Shown here: positions 40,301 through 51,460 of the stretch, one piece after another | Layout: each line of letters begins with the position of its first letter | How positions within the stretch are numbered: the stretch's first letter is position 1 | NCBI GenBank assembly: GCA_008638375.1 | Contig: CM018038.1 | Location: 14,840,515-14,904,514 of the forward strand | Direction: 5' to 3' | DNA from: Nyssa sinensis | Lineage: Eukaryota > Streptophyta > Magnoliopsida > Cornales > Nyssaceae | DNA: 64,000 nucleotides | Position numbers and translations under genes: made by a program | The notes under the pieces: model-generated | Databases searched by the model: none | What the model saw: only the letters and a program-made list of their open reading frames with translations | What the model was told of the DNA's origin: nothing

Positions 40301-43300
40301 GTAGCGAAAAAAGGCCGATTGTCTCCTTTTCTTGCACGGGAGATTTGAATTTCAAACCCAAAAGGAACAAGAATTAGACGCGTGGCACCAAGAAGGTTCC
40401 AGATGGTATGAGAAACTGGGGTTACGCGGGCTTCGGCAATACGTTCTCTAATTGATTTGGGCCGTCTGGGTTGAGCCAATATCAAATGACTGGAGGCTCT
40501 AGAAGAGGCTCGGGCTACCCATTCAAGCCTGGGGCCTTATCTAATGGGGGGCTGTATAAGGGGCGCTCAACTGTGGCCCAAAAGAAAGGAAGCTTTAAGG
40601 GTTGGATTGGGGAGGCCCATTCTAATGAGGCCGAGCCTAGCTCGGGGCGCAACTCTAATAAAGGTGTTTCTTCCAACCCCCCCGCTAAGACTTTGGCTCT
40701 TGTTGAGAGGATCGAAAATGGATGCAAAACAAAGGAAGCGCCTGAAGCAATCGAAGAGGACTCTAAAGGATCTGAGAAGGGACTGGAAAAGAAAAAGGAA
40801 AGAAATGAGAATCAGGCAGTGCAAGTAGATGATATCTCAGAATGGCATGATTCTGACCATAGCAGCATGTTGGATGAGCGCGAGTTTCTTCAATATCTGG
40901 AAAGCAGCTTCTGTGAAGATGTTCTCCAAAATAATATAGTAGCAGGATGCTCTTTGGCAGCAGAGGATGAAGCGGTCACAGTGCAGGACATGAAGACTCT
41001 TTTAGTCGACCAGGGGGGTAAAATGGTGTTGCGGAGTCAGGAAATCTCTGAGAACTTAGAGGATTATAACCCGTTAGCAGTAGTCTTGCCGGATGGGTAT
41101 CCGAATGGCTCAACACAGATTCAGGAGGCGTACTCAAATTATCCCCTTTGTCACCAAGAGAGACTAATAGATGGGTGGGTGCTCAGAAAAATAGGGAAGG
41201 TGAGTAAACTGCTAGGTGTCCCTTGTGCAGGCTTTGTGGACCGTCTGATGGATTTATTCAAAGAAATAGTGATGTGCAATTCTCTGCGAAGACCCTGTTC
41301 TAGTAATGCTTTTGAGAAGACAAGGAGGATAAATCAGCAAAAAGAATGAAAAGAATAATGAAAGAGGTGTCCTGTTCGGTTAACTACGGAGGCAGCAAAT
41401 CAATGGACGACTTAGTGGAAGGCATCGATAGGTTCTAATTATCCTTTGTCCTATGAATTTAAAAATTTTGTCTTGGAATGTGAGGAGGTTAAATGATCCA
41501 GACAAGCAGTTAGTTATCAAAGGTTTATTGAATGAATGGAGGCCTGCAGTCATTTGCCTTCAGGAAACTAAAATGGAAAGTATTTCGAGGAGTTTTGTTC
41601 GTTCCATTTGGGGATCCAGATGGATCAAGTGGGTTGCTTTGAATGCCCAGGGCACTGGCAGGAGGTATTCTTGTGGCCTGGGACTCCAGATTGGTCAACA
41701 GTATTAAGCACAGAATGGGTGAGTTCTCTATCTCCTACAAGTTTAGTTTGGTTTCCAATTCTTTCATGTGGGGCTTTTGTGGGATTTACGGGCCAGTTGT
41801 TGATGGTGTTAGAAGATTTTTCTAGGATGAGCTGCAGACTTTGCTTTCCTCTTGGCAAGTCCCTTGATGCTTTGGAGGGGACTTTAATGTTGTGCGAAAC
41901 CCGGATGAGAGATTGGGGGGTGGAAGGTTGACCTCAGCTATGAGGAGCTTCAATGAGTTCATAAACTCTCAAAGCCTTGTGGATTTACATCTGGAGGGAG
42001 GGAGATTCACTTGGTCCAGAGGAGGTAATCAGTCTACTATGTCCCGTTTGGATAGATTTTTGGTGTTGAACCACTGGGAGGATGATTTTCCAGGTATCTC
42101 CCAAAAGTGCCTCCCGCGGCCTTGTTCTGATCATCACCCTATCATGTTATTTTGTGGGGGTTTTAGTGCAGGAAAAAACCCCTTTAGATTTGAAAACATG
42201 TGACTAGAATCTAAAGGTTTTGTGAACTTGGTGAGAAATTGGTGGGAGTTTTATGTTGTGACTGAGTCTCCAAGTTTCTGCATTGCTAGAAAGCTGAAAT
42301 TCCTCAAAGAATATCTTACAAAGTGGAATTGTGAGGTCTTTGGTTTAGTTCAAGTTAGGAAACAGTCTATGCTGAATAACCTGATGGAGTTGGACAAGGA
42401 AGATCAAATGGGTTCCCTCTCTGATGAAAAAAGGGTTGAGAGAGAAGGCCTAAAGGGACAAATTGGGCAGATTCTCAAGATGGAGGAAATCTCTTGGAGG
42501 CAGAAATCTTGGGCCATTTGGCTTAAAGAGGGTGACCACAACACAAAATTTTTTCACAAAATGACTTCTTCTCACTACAAGAAGAATAAAATTTCCTCTA
42601 TTGTTATTGATGAGCAAGTTCTCACTGAGGAGGAGCCCATCAGAAGGGGAATTGTTGACTTCTATTCTAGTCTTTACTCAGAGCCGCGCAATTGAAGACC
42701 TAGGGTGGATGATATCTTCTTGAAAAGATTGAACGGGGATGAAGCTTCTAATCTGGAGACTCATTTCTTGGAGGAAGAAGTGGTGAGAGCCTTAAAGGCG
42801 TGCAATAGGGATAAAGCTCCAGGTCCAGACGGGTTCACTATGACCTTCTTTAAAATATGTTAGGATGTGTTGAAAGCGGATGTGATGGCAAAAATCATAG
42901 GGAGGGGGGATTTGAGCGAAACCTCAATGCTTCTTTCATTACCCTCATTCCTAAGAAGGAGGGAGCTAATAGCATTAAGGACTTCAGCCCTATAAGTCTG
43001 GTGAGCAGTGTTTACAAACTGATCACAAAGGTTCTTTCCTTAAGGTTGAAGAAGATTATGGGTAGTATCATCTCTCTGAGTCAGAACGCTTTTGTGGAGT
43101 GTAGACAGATCCTGGATGCGGCTCTCATTGCTAATGAATGCATTGACTCTAGGATAAAATACAAAAGGAAGGAGCTCGTTTGCAAGTTGGATATTGAAAA
43201 GGCTTTTGATCATGTTAACTGGAGTTTCTTGATGAGTATGTTGGCTAAGATGGGTTTTGGGGCAAGTGGAGAAAGTGGATCCAGTCGTGCATATCCACAA

Positions 43301-46300
43301 TCTCCTTCTCAGTCCTCGTCAATGGCTCCCCAGCAGGCTTCTTCCGCTCTTCTAGAGGTCTAAGACAGGGGGATCCCCTATCCCCTTTTCTCTTTGTGAT
43401 TGCTATAGAGGCTTTTAGTCGTTTCATGTACCGAGCTGAGGAAGTTGGCCTCATCAAAGGCTTTCAGGTGAGGGAAAGAATGGGTGGAGGAGCTGTCATT
43501 TCTCACATTTTGTTTGCTGATGACACCATCATGTTTTGTGACCCTACAATGTGTCAGCTTCGCTTTATTCGGTGCATTCTCGTGTGTTTTGAGGCTGTGT
43601 CAGGCTTGCGGATCAATCTTGCAAAAAGCAGCATTACTCCGGTTGGGGCGATCCAAGGGATGGATATGTTAGCCAGCACTTTGGGCTGCAGAGTGGGCTG
43701 CTTTCCCTCGATTTACTTGGGTCTTCGGCTAGGAGCTCACTCGAGATCCATTGGGGTTTGGGATCCTATGGTTGAAAGGTTTTTTAGCAAGCTGTCAGGC
43801 TGGAAAAGCCAGCTCTTATCTAAGGGAGGAAGGCTCACCCTTGTTAAAAGTACCTTAGTCAACCTCCCTACCTATTTCATGTCTCTCTTCCTTATTCCGA
43901 AGACAGTTAGCAGAAGATTGGAGAAAATTCAAAAGGACTTCCTATGGGGCCATGAGGGAGATTATAGAAAGATTCATTTAGTTGCTTGGGATAAAATCAA
44001 GAAGCCAATGTCTCTAGGGGGTGAAGGGGTGAAGGATTTGAGAATCTTCAATACAGGGAAATGGTTATGGAAATTTGGAGAGAGTGATAACGAGCTTTGG
44101 AGGGAGATCATTGTTTCTAAGTATGGGTGTGATAATGGGAGTTGGTGTTCGAGCAGTGTAGAGGGACCAAGGTGACGTAGTCTTTGGGGATACATTAGAA
44201 ATGAATGGGGGATTTTCAAAGAAAGTTGTAGTTTTGTTATCGGGAAGGGAGGTCGGATGAAATTCTGGGATGATGTTTGGAATGGGACTGAGCCGCTGAG
44301 GGTGAAATTTTCTATGTTATACAGTTTGGCTAACAACAAGTCGGCTTGGGTTAGCAAGTGTGTGGAGAGTGTAGGGAATAAGCTTGTCTGGACTCCTCGC
44401 TTTAGGAGAAACTTTTTTGATTGAGAACTTGAGGAGGTGAGTTCTTTCCTTTGTCACATCAACAATTTTCGGGCTATGGAAGGTAGGAAGGATAAGAGGG
44501 TTTGGATGCCAGATAAGAAGTCATTTTCTGTTAGCTCTTTCTACAAGAGCTTGTTCGATTTTGAAAGTCCTCTCTTTCCTTGGAAGCTCATTTGGCACTC
44601 AAAAGCCCCCCCTAAAGCTTCTTTTTTTGCCCAGGAAGCTTCTTGGAAAGCCATTTTAACTGCTAAAACTATGAAAAAAAGAGATTTTCTTTTGGTTAGC
44701 AGATGCTATTTTTTGCAAGAATGATGAGGAAAGGGTGGATCACGTTCTCATCTACTGTCATGTTTCTTGGAGCTGCTAGAACCTTGTTCTTGCCATGTTT
44801 GGTTTCTCCTAGGTTATGTCAAATTCCGTCAAAGACCTTCTGCTGGCTTGGAAAGTGTGCAATCTTTCAAAAGATATTAAGAGGATTTGGAGACTGGCCC
44901 CAATTTGCCTTTTGTGGTGCATTTGGATTGAAAGAAACAATCGTGTCTTTGAAGATCTGGAGTTTTCTACTCCTTACTTTAAATATGTTTTTTGCGTTCA
45001 TTATTTTTTTGGACCAAAGAGGTTTTTCTTGTAAATGTCTCGTCTTTTGTTGATTTTTTGGGGTCTTTAAGACCGATGTAAAGTTTTTTTGAGGTTTTTG
45101 CCCTTGTTGGCCTTCTTAGGCACCTTTATATATACTTCTTACTTATCAAAAAAAAACTCATTTCAATTTTTTTAGATTATTTTGTCAAGTATCTCTCTTT
45201 TATAAAAATAGAAATCATAAGAATTTGAGAAAAAATTAAAAATTTGAAAGAAACAAAACTCTCAAAACAGCCATAACAATCCTGTAATGGCCGATAAGAC
45301 TGTAAATTTTAATCACACCAATACATTGGCCTGTAATGATATCGGAAAATCAAAAAACTGATGAATAACGGTCGATACGCTACGTAATGGCCATTGTTTA
45401 AAACCATGCTCAATAAACAAGGGAAGAGGCCAAGAATTTAGTTTAGGAGGGGCAAATTTTTTGTTAAATGTTCTATCACAAATTTTAAAACTTAAAAAGT
45501 ATAAAAATTTAGTATTAATTTATATAATTTTTGTTAAGGTGAAGGAAAAACCCTTAAAAAACTTTAGACTATAAAAAGAATCTTAAAAGGTTGATAAAAG
45601 TCCCATTGAAGGGTCAAATTGAAAAGAAAATAAGGATGAAGTATGAAAAATTGTAGACTTAGGGAGCAAAAATATAAATTAAAAGATTATATCTGGAAAA
45701 AAAATTAAAAAGTATTAAAAAAATCAAATAAAAAAATTGGTTTTGGGTGGGGGGGCGGCCAATTCCCCCCCAAGCCCTAGCTGCCCTCATCCTTTACACA
45801 ATAATTTACTCTCAAAATTAAATTGTCAACGGTTAAAATTTTCCCACGGATTACCAACCATCTAAAGAAAGCAACTCTAGGAAGAGCCTTGATCTTCCAA
45901 ATTACATGGAAAAGATACGGATCAAAAAAAAATTCCATGGAAGAGATTCTTCCAAAGAAACTAACAACCAGCTATAGAAAGATTTCATCAAAAATTCCTT
46001 TGGAAAGCTCTAATCTCATCTGTACCACCCTTCCCTAACTTTACACCATGCAGTCCACCCAAAAAATCAACCACCAGGCACCAGTTCAAGTTCCCAATCA
46101 TTCAGCACTCTATGGAAATGGACTACCGAACTCCCACTTTTCTCATCCCTATCGTAGATCATAGCTATTGAGGCATCCTTGTCATTCACAAGACTAAAAA
46201 ACTGAGAAAAGGGCACCTTTAGAGGCTCCTTTCCACATCACACATTATGCCAAAATCTAATTTTCCATCTAGCTCTCACTTTGAATACAGTATTATTATG

Positions 46301-47183
46301 AAACTTCTTCCACACTCTCATGATGCCCTTCCATCTCACCCGCCATGTCTCCCTCACACATCATGCCAAAATCTAATTTTCTATCTAACGCACTCTCTTT
46401 TTTTTAGAAGAAATTGGATTCAAACTTAATGTAACATAGCAATAAAATAACTTGAAGCTGCGTCAAGGAGATTCGCTTCTAACAAATAATACACACACAG
46501 TGGATATACAAAATAATAGTAATTAGAGATAAAGAAAACTTGAGTTTAAACAATGTTTTCACCTATTAATACTGACAAGTAACAGCAAAACGTTGCCAAC
46601 CTAACCAGGTTGGTTATTGGTAACACTCATTTCAAACTCAGAAGTTGTGCATTTTATACAGCTAATTGCATAATTTACTCAACTATCTACAAATAAACAA
46701 CCTCAAAAACGACGGTGTATTCATAGGGTTTCCATAGGTAAACAATGTTCCCCAATCTTACATACTCGTAGTACAGTCTTGCGGTCAATCATTAATAACT
46801 TCAAACAATAACTTATAACTAAACTATGAGATAATTCAGATCAGAAACAAACAATTGCGAATGAAAAATTAATTAACCATGAGATGACTCAGATCAATAA
46901 GCTTGATTTTGACTCTGACATTGAATCACAGCCTGAATACATTTTTTGCAATCACAAAACAGTGTCAAATTTTTATTGCAAGATAACAAAGTAATGAAGA
47001 GATTAGAGATCAACGAGAATTCACGGCATATCTTTCTTTTGGTGTGAGATCCGAAAAATGGCATACATATGTATGTGTGTTTGTGTGTGTGTGTGTATAT
47101 AGAGAAAGAGAGAGAGAGGACGGACAGTCGCGGAAGACGATGTTGTCGCCTCTCTGCGACAGCACAAAGAACTGCGAGATCAT
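28319..47183 (-). CDS. AP4M: AP-4 adaptor complex subunit mu
   Basis: Thirteen coding exons: 47183-47126, 38039-37945, 37561-37358, 36865-36749, 36640-36512, 34989-34863, 34492-34392, 34304-34200, 29884-29790, 29411-29324, 29188-29128, 29039-28966, 28417-28319. They sum to 1353 nt, 450 residues plus TGA, close to the Arabidopsis protein. The start [14 protein letters not shown] and the end [12 protein letters not shown] are diagnostic. Residues 1-141 are the longin-like half; the mu-homology domain starts near 182 ([14 protein letters not shown]). AP-4 mu recognises tyrosine-type sorting signals on cargo at the trans-Golgi network, with epsilon, beta4 and sigma4 subunits encoded elsewhere. 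Eleven introns are GT-AG; intron 10 starts with GC. Exon 1 holds only 19 codons plus one base and its donor (GTCCGT) is weak. Intron 1 (9,086 bp) and intron 8 (4,315 bp) are swollen by transposons, yet no exon is damaged. Confidence 0.95.
28656..28670. repeat. poly-G tract
   Basis: Fifteen consecutive G bases within AP4M intron 12. Length may be unreliable, because homopolymers are error-prone in sequencing. Confidence 0.9.
30081..30350. repeat. two-copy tandem duplication, 142-bp unit, in AP4M intron 8
   Basis: AGTGAAAACATTGTAGGGG occurs at 30081 and at 30223. The copies continue alike through CAAAATATGGACACGCCAATATG and GGACAAGCTGAAA-type sequence. Similarity is high, so the duplication is fairly recent. 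Confidence 0.85.
30826..32205 (+). mobile_element. 5'-truncated L1-type LINE in AP4M intron 8 (antisense to gene)
   Basis: With frameshifts, the plus strand decodes to the C-terminal half of a plant LINE ORF2: [11 protein letters not shown], then [24 protein letters not shown] at 30855-30935, and later the zinc-binding zf-RVT region around 31600-31800. The 3' end near 32205 (GCGCTTTTTATGAATGTAATC) resembles the tails of the other LINEs here. Endonuclease and reverse transcriptase are missing, so the element died on arrival by 5' truncation. Many stops follow. Confidence 0.8.
32268..32480. repeat. two-copy tandem duplication, 106-bp unit
   Basis: ACAACTCCTGATACCCAAAG at 32268 recurs as ACAACTCCTGCTACCCAAAG at 32374. 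Both copies run through GACTCAATA(C/G)AGTTATTATGATC and GGGACCCACC. It lies next to the LINE tail within AP4M intron 8. Confidence 0.85.
39213..41349 (+). pseudogene. LINE ORF1 remnant (DUF4283-type nucleic-acid-binding protein)
   Basis: Pieces in several frames: 39213-39508; 39585-39941 ([14 protein letters not shown], then [20 protein letters not shown], the DUF4283 pattern); 39995-40210 ([21 protein letters not shown]); and a 292-residue acidic and basic tail at 40471-41349. ORF1 proteins of plant L1 elements bind the element RNA. Frameshifts near 39950, 40120 and 40380 prevent a continuous product. No clear CCHC knuckle is seen. Confidence 0.75.
41453..45050 (+). pseudogene. LINE ORF2 remnant (endonuclease, reverse transcriptase, zf-RVT)
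   Basis: Starts [15 protein letters not shown] with CLQETKME (AP-endonuclease family, 41453-42200, broken by a frameshift near 41660 and a TGA near 42200). The reverse transcriptase runs about 42780-43640: [66 protein letters not shown] and the catalytic FADDT near 43520. The zinc-binding zf-RVT region is at about 44510-44760. At least six stops or frameshifts inactivate it. A FADD box and this domain order place it in the plant L1 clade. Confidence 0.85.
45815..46430 (-). mobile_element. LINE ORF2 C-terminal fragment, sense to AP4M
   Basis: Read on the minus strand from about 46400 down: [49 protein letters not shown], then [20 protein letters not shown] and GKILTVDN near 45830. These are the linker and zf-RVT region of a plant LINE ORF2. 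It lacks endonuclease, reverse transcriptase and a tail. A short duplicate of its start (CATCATGCCAAAATCTAATTTT) lies at about 46356-46385. Confidence 0.75.
46431..47125. other. AP4M intron 1, promoter-proximal part
   Basis: AT-rich intron sequence with a GT/GA compound microsatellite at about 47077-47118, next to the exon 1 donor. No gene or repeat is recognised in 46431-46890. Confidence 0.5.
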
Positions 47184-48680
47184 GACCCTTTAGACCGCTC
47201 TGAGTCTCTCTGCGTGCAAAGTGCAAGCAAAGCTCCGATTCGATTTGATCGATTGATATCGCCTGCCTTGCTAATTCTTGGCGGCCTTGGACTTTGTGTA
47301 CATAGCTACCACTTTTTTTCCTTTTTTCTTTTTTTTAAGAATAATGTTGTGTTCTAATTTTTTTTTATCAAAATTTTATATTTTAAATAATGTGGTAATA
47401 AATTATTAATAAAAAATTAAATAATTATCTAAAATACTAACAATTATTTAATGATACATAATTTGAGATACAAATTTTGGTACAAAAATTTAGAACATTA
47501 AATATTATTTATTATTATAATATAAGACGTTTAAAAAAGTTGTTATATTATTATAGAATTTATGTATGTTTCCAATTCGAGATGAATAATTAAATTGTTT
47601 TTATTTTTTAGCTCAAATTTATTCTGATGATATGATATTTGTAATTTTTTTTTAAATGACAATAATATTTGAATGATGCACATCTGTTCAAAATAAAAGA
47701 AACTCCAAATTAGAAAAAACCTTCTCACAACTCCCTCCTCAATTGATCTCTGTCACTCACCCAAAGCCTTCCTCCTTCATTTTCAATCCACCAAACTATT
47801 GTCAAAGCAGCGAAGCCATAATCAATGATGGTGATGGTGCCATTTGTAAAAAGGCGAAGCCACCATTAACTCGTGTAATTCTTAATAGATCCGATGAGTT
47901 ATCATAACAGGAAAGCTGAGAGCCACCGTCGTTGGGGCTAACTAACATCCACCACCTCTTTCGCCACTTTCGCCACCTTTACCACCATCACCTACCAGTA
48001 GAGGTCGAAACTATCTTGTAGGTCTAAGTCCTTGGTTCTAAAAACATTAGACGTTATACCAAGTGCAACGTCGATGGTTATGTCTTCAAAACTCCACCCT
48101 ACCCTCCCCTCGAAAATAATTGCAAAACTATGAATTCTTGTTCAAATTTTATGGCTTCGTGACTCATCTGTTTCTACAAATTTAGTTCTAGAGGACCGAT
48201 TGAAAGAATAGAAAAATATCATATAACTGAGTGAGATTCATAATTTCCTCCTTTAAAGCCAACTACTTCCTTTGATGATGTGAAGAATCCCCTCATCATC
48301 AAGTGCAAACCCAAACACACCAAGCTTAAAGCTTGTATTATTTCAAGAACAATGTTGATTATATTGGTTGTAAGATTTAAGTGGCCTGTAATCTATTATG
48401 CAACTCATATCTTCCACACATATATATGGTGTTGATTATGCTGATTGAAAGGTTTAAGTTAGTATCAAAAGATTGTGTTGATTCTTGTAAATGTGAGATT
48501 GGTTTTTTTTTTGTGCTTACCTGAATGTGCTTTTTTATACTAGTTTTTAGTATTTTCGAGAAAAGTTGTTTCTCTTTTTATAAATGAGATGAGTCAAATC
48601 TGCTCCTACTGCTGTTTTTGGAGCTTATACTAACATTGACAAGCTTCAAAATTGAGAAATTTATCAATTTAAATGAAATC
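47184..48680. other. AP4M upstream region and spacer
   Basis: Immediately upstream of the AP4M start codon. A short balanced-composition region to about 47280 is probably the 5' UTR. Beyond it is AT-rich spacer with no supported gene; 47730-48300 is slightly C-rich on the plus strand but has no usable open frame. Confidence 0.4.
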
Positions 48681-48689
48681 ATAAAAGTT

Positions 48690-49560
48690 TACAATTTTAA
48701 AACTGTAAAATTCTACAGTTTAAGAATTTGTAAAATGTTATACTTTTACAACTGATGATTTTTTAATCACTATACTTTAAATGGTGTTTTTTTTTTTTTT
48801 TTTTGGCACATTTCTACTACCTTAAAAGCTTTTTTTTTTTTCACTATCTAGCACGTGGCTCAAAAGTTTAATAAAAATAATAACAATTGAGAATTTTCTC
48901 AATTTTTATAAAATTATAAAAAATTTTAATTTTTCATGAAAAATGTGAAATTTTACATTTTTTTAAGACTAAATCTTATAGTTTTGGAGTGATATTTTTT
49001 TTTAAAAAAAAATTAAAGTAAGTTACACTGACCTCCCCTGATGTTTCTGATAATTACATTGACCTCTCATATTTTACCTGATAATATACAGATATCCCCT
49101 CTTGTTAATTTTTTTTCCTCAAAATGATAAAACTGCACATTTATTTATTTATTTTTACATTTTTTCAATTTTGACCAATTTTTTTAATTTTTTAAAAATA
49201 TTTTTTATTATTTTATTTAAAAAAATTTAAGGTAAATAACTTATTTTTATTTATATAAAAACTAATTTAAAATTTTTATCAATATTTATTTAGAAAATAA
49301 AGAAAAGGTCAAAATTTAAAAAAAAAACTTGAAAGGGGTAGTTTTATTATTTTGAAGAAAAATTGACTAGAGAGATATATCTGTATATTGTCAAGTAAAA
49401 TAGGGGAGGTAAAAAATTTATATTCAATATGAATCTTGTTTGATCGGTCTTGATGTTTAGACTCCAAATATATAAATTTTATTAAAAATAGATTTATAAA
49501 TTACAAGTTATTAAATTTTTAAATTTCACAAAACTTTTTTGAGTTGTTCCTAATTTCACA
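48690..49560. mobile_element. family P element with nested family H element
   Basis: 48690-48990 contains GTAAAATTCTAC / GTGAAATTTTAC palindromes like those at 6320 and 11745. About 49420-49545 is a right arm matching 7113-7245 (ATATTCAATATGAATCTTG, ATTACAAGTTATTAAATTTT). The segment 49018-49415 between them is a family H copy. Confidence 0.5.
49018..49415. mobile_element. hairpin element (family H)
   Basis: Begins GTAAGTTACACTGACCTCCCCTGATG with family blocks, and its right arm carries GAGATATATCTGTATATTGTC and AAAATAGGGGAGG. The right tip is lost at the junction with the family P arm. Confidence 0.6.
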
Positions 49561-50207
49561 TTGGAAGAGTATTTTCAGAACTTAATAATTAAATGACTTT
49601 ATAGGTTAATATATTATTGTTTAGACTAGATGATAATTTTAATATTTTTCACGTACTGTTGGTCGAACGACCTTTTAAAATCTAGACTTAGATTTAAAAA
49701 TGTTGATTTAAGCAAAATAATTTCCTATTGTATGAAGATTTTTCCTTGACCATATCGCAACGACAATTACATACAAATATGTGAATTGAATAAATAAAAA
49801 TTAAAAATAACAATAAGTTGATCAATTCTAAATAAAGTCCTATAATTATCAAAATTTGGAATGTAAATTAATTTAATAGCTCAAAATAATGAAATAGGAT
49901 AAATCAAAATTATGTGATGGTGTCAATTTTCCATTTGGAAAAAAAACAAAGAAAAGAAATTGAGGTCATATAGCTAAAGATACTAAAACATAATATTAAT
50001 GAAAAAATCTTCTTTATTGCATTCGAGAAAGAAGTATTGCATCATCTATGAAGTCTAAAAAAATTGAGTGAGCCCCATAATATTGCCTTGAAGAGTGATC
50101 ATCAATTACTTTGTTTGCATCACTTAATTGTTACAATAAGTTAGATAAAAATTAATTTTATGTAAAATAATGTCAATAGTTATATTTAGATTTATCCATT
50201 CATCATC
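49561..50207. other. AT-rich spacer
   Basis: No gene, RNA or repeat structure that I can support. Confidence 0.4.
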
Positions 50208-50586
50208 TGTTACTATCCTAAATAGTTAAAAAACTTTATTTCATGCATTTCATCAGTCCTGAGATTTTTGACATATTGATAAGATTCATAACAATTAGCA
50301 TCAGAACAAGCACCCCAGGTTCGAATCACGGAGGAAGCGACTAGAGGCCGGATTAAAATGCATTAGTATCATAAATAGACATAGTAATAAGTCATTGAAT
50401 ACTGATTGTCGGATGAAGTCGCCAAAAAAGAAAGGACTATTAACGGATCAATATCGATAGAGTAGGCTGCCGTGGATGTCGGCTCGAAAGCATAACAATT
50501 TGTTATGATCCTAAATAGTTAAAAGATTTGATTTCACCTATTCCTTCATTCCCGAAACTTTTAACGTATTAACTAAGTTCATAACA
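50208..50586 (+). mobile_element. TRIM retrotransposon, 86-bp LTRs
   Basis: Direct repeats 50208-50293 and 50501-50586 are the same length. Each begins TGTTA, shares ATCCTAAATAGTTAAAA, and ends TTCATAACA, giving TG...CA ends with TGTTA/TAACA inverted tips. Three bases after the first LTR, AGCATCAGAAC resembles the tRNA-iMet primer-binding site TGGTATCAGAGC with a few changes. The flanks TCATC and TTATC could be a mutated 5-bp target duplication. The interior of about 200 bp has no coding capacity. Confidence 0.7.
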
Positions 50587-50789
50587 TTATCCTACACGGA
50601 TAAAATTCACACGAAAAAAGGGCATTTTACATAACACACCACACAAAATCATCCATCAAAACAAAAGTTCTAAATTCTTTCTTCAAAATGAAATGACAAC
50701 ATTTAGTTAATTAAAGGAATATTAACAAAAGAATAGAGTCCAATTCAAATGTTGCTTTTTTTTGGCAAACTTTCTAAGGATTTCAAATG

Positions 50790-50880
50790 AATGCATTTAA
50801 GATCAATTATTCAAGGAGTATAATTTACAAATTTTCGAAGAGTTTCAAACCAATGCATTTAAGATCAATTATTCAACCAG
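50790..50880. repeat. two-copy tandem duplication, 62-bp unit
   Basis: AATGCATTTAAGATCAATTA is present at 50790 and at 50852, each followed by TTCAA and then a TATAATTTA/CATAATTTA variant. Confidence 0.8.
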
Positions 50881-51410
50881 CATAATTTAATATAGTTTAG
50901 ATTTAAGTTTCTACTAAATACAAAGATTGACTCGAGATGCTTATACACATGAATTTTAAATAAAAAGCAGAAGTAATTATTTGAATCATATGACATGGAT
51001 TCGAGAAGAGGACTGCACACCACCACCACCACCACCCAATAGCACGCTACCATGTGTGATGATTCACACTTTTTTTTTTAACCACCATGAAACACATGAA
51101 AACGTATCATTGAAAAGGCACATCGTGACAGTGGGTATTTTCTCGGCACATCGCTACTTAAATAATTACCTTCTTTTGGCACATATAAAAGCAAATCTTG
51201 AAAAAGATGATTTCTTCTTTTTCTGCATATCTTCTTTAATTAGAATTTCATTATTATATCATCATAGTTATTATAGAGATTGGCTTGATATCTTTCAAAG
51301 AATATCAATCCAAGCAGGCTCTGTTGTAACAAACATAAAACCATAAAAAGGATAGAACAAAAGAATTAATACTATAAATCCTCTATCTTGTATCTTCATC
51401 AGTTCAGCCT

Positions 51411-51428
51411 CCCCCCCCCCCCCCCCCC
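51411..51428. repeat. poly-C tract
   Basis: Eighteen consecutive C bases (G on the minus strand). True length is uncertain. Confidence 0.9.
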
Positions 51429-51460
51429 TCCCGTCCAAAAAAAACAAACAAAAACAAAAA

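Larger units (their letters stand above)
39190..45156 (+). mobile_element. near full-length, inactivated L1-type LINE in AP4M intron 1 (antisense to gene)
   Basis: ORF1 and ORF2 are laid out in order on the plus strand, ending in CTTATC followed by a poly-A run (45148-45156). ORF1 has a DUF4283-type segment and ORF2 has endonuclease, reverse transcriptase and zinc-binding segments. Stop codons and frameshifts break both. The 5' end is placed at about 39190 only because coding similarity starts there. The element accounts for about two thirds of AP4M intron 1. No target duplication could be called by eye. Confidence 0.85.
38741..45412. mobile_element. possible terminal-inverted-repeat element hosting the LINE
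   Basis: AGCATGGATTTAAA at 38741 faces TTTAAAACCATGCT ending at 45412. Inside both ends are similar GTATCGG / GGCCGTAACGG-like motifs. Removing the LINE would leave an AT-rich element of under 1 kb. I could not identify a target-site duplication, so this stays tentative. Confidence 0.35.

Noticed and set aside
43040..44357. Minus-strand open frames inside the LINE
   Set aside because: Antisense shadows of ORF2.
50300..50345. GGTTCGAATC-like B box, possible tRNA gene
   Set aside because: No A box at the right distance and no cloverleaf; it lies inside the TRIM just after the primer-binding site.
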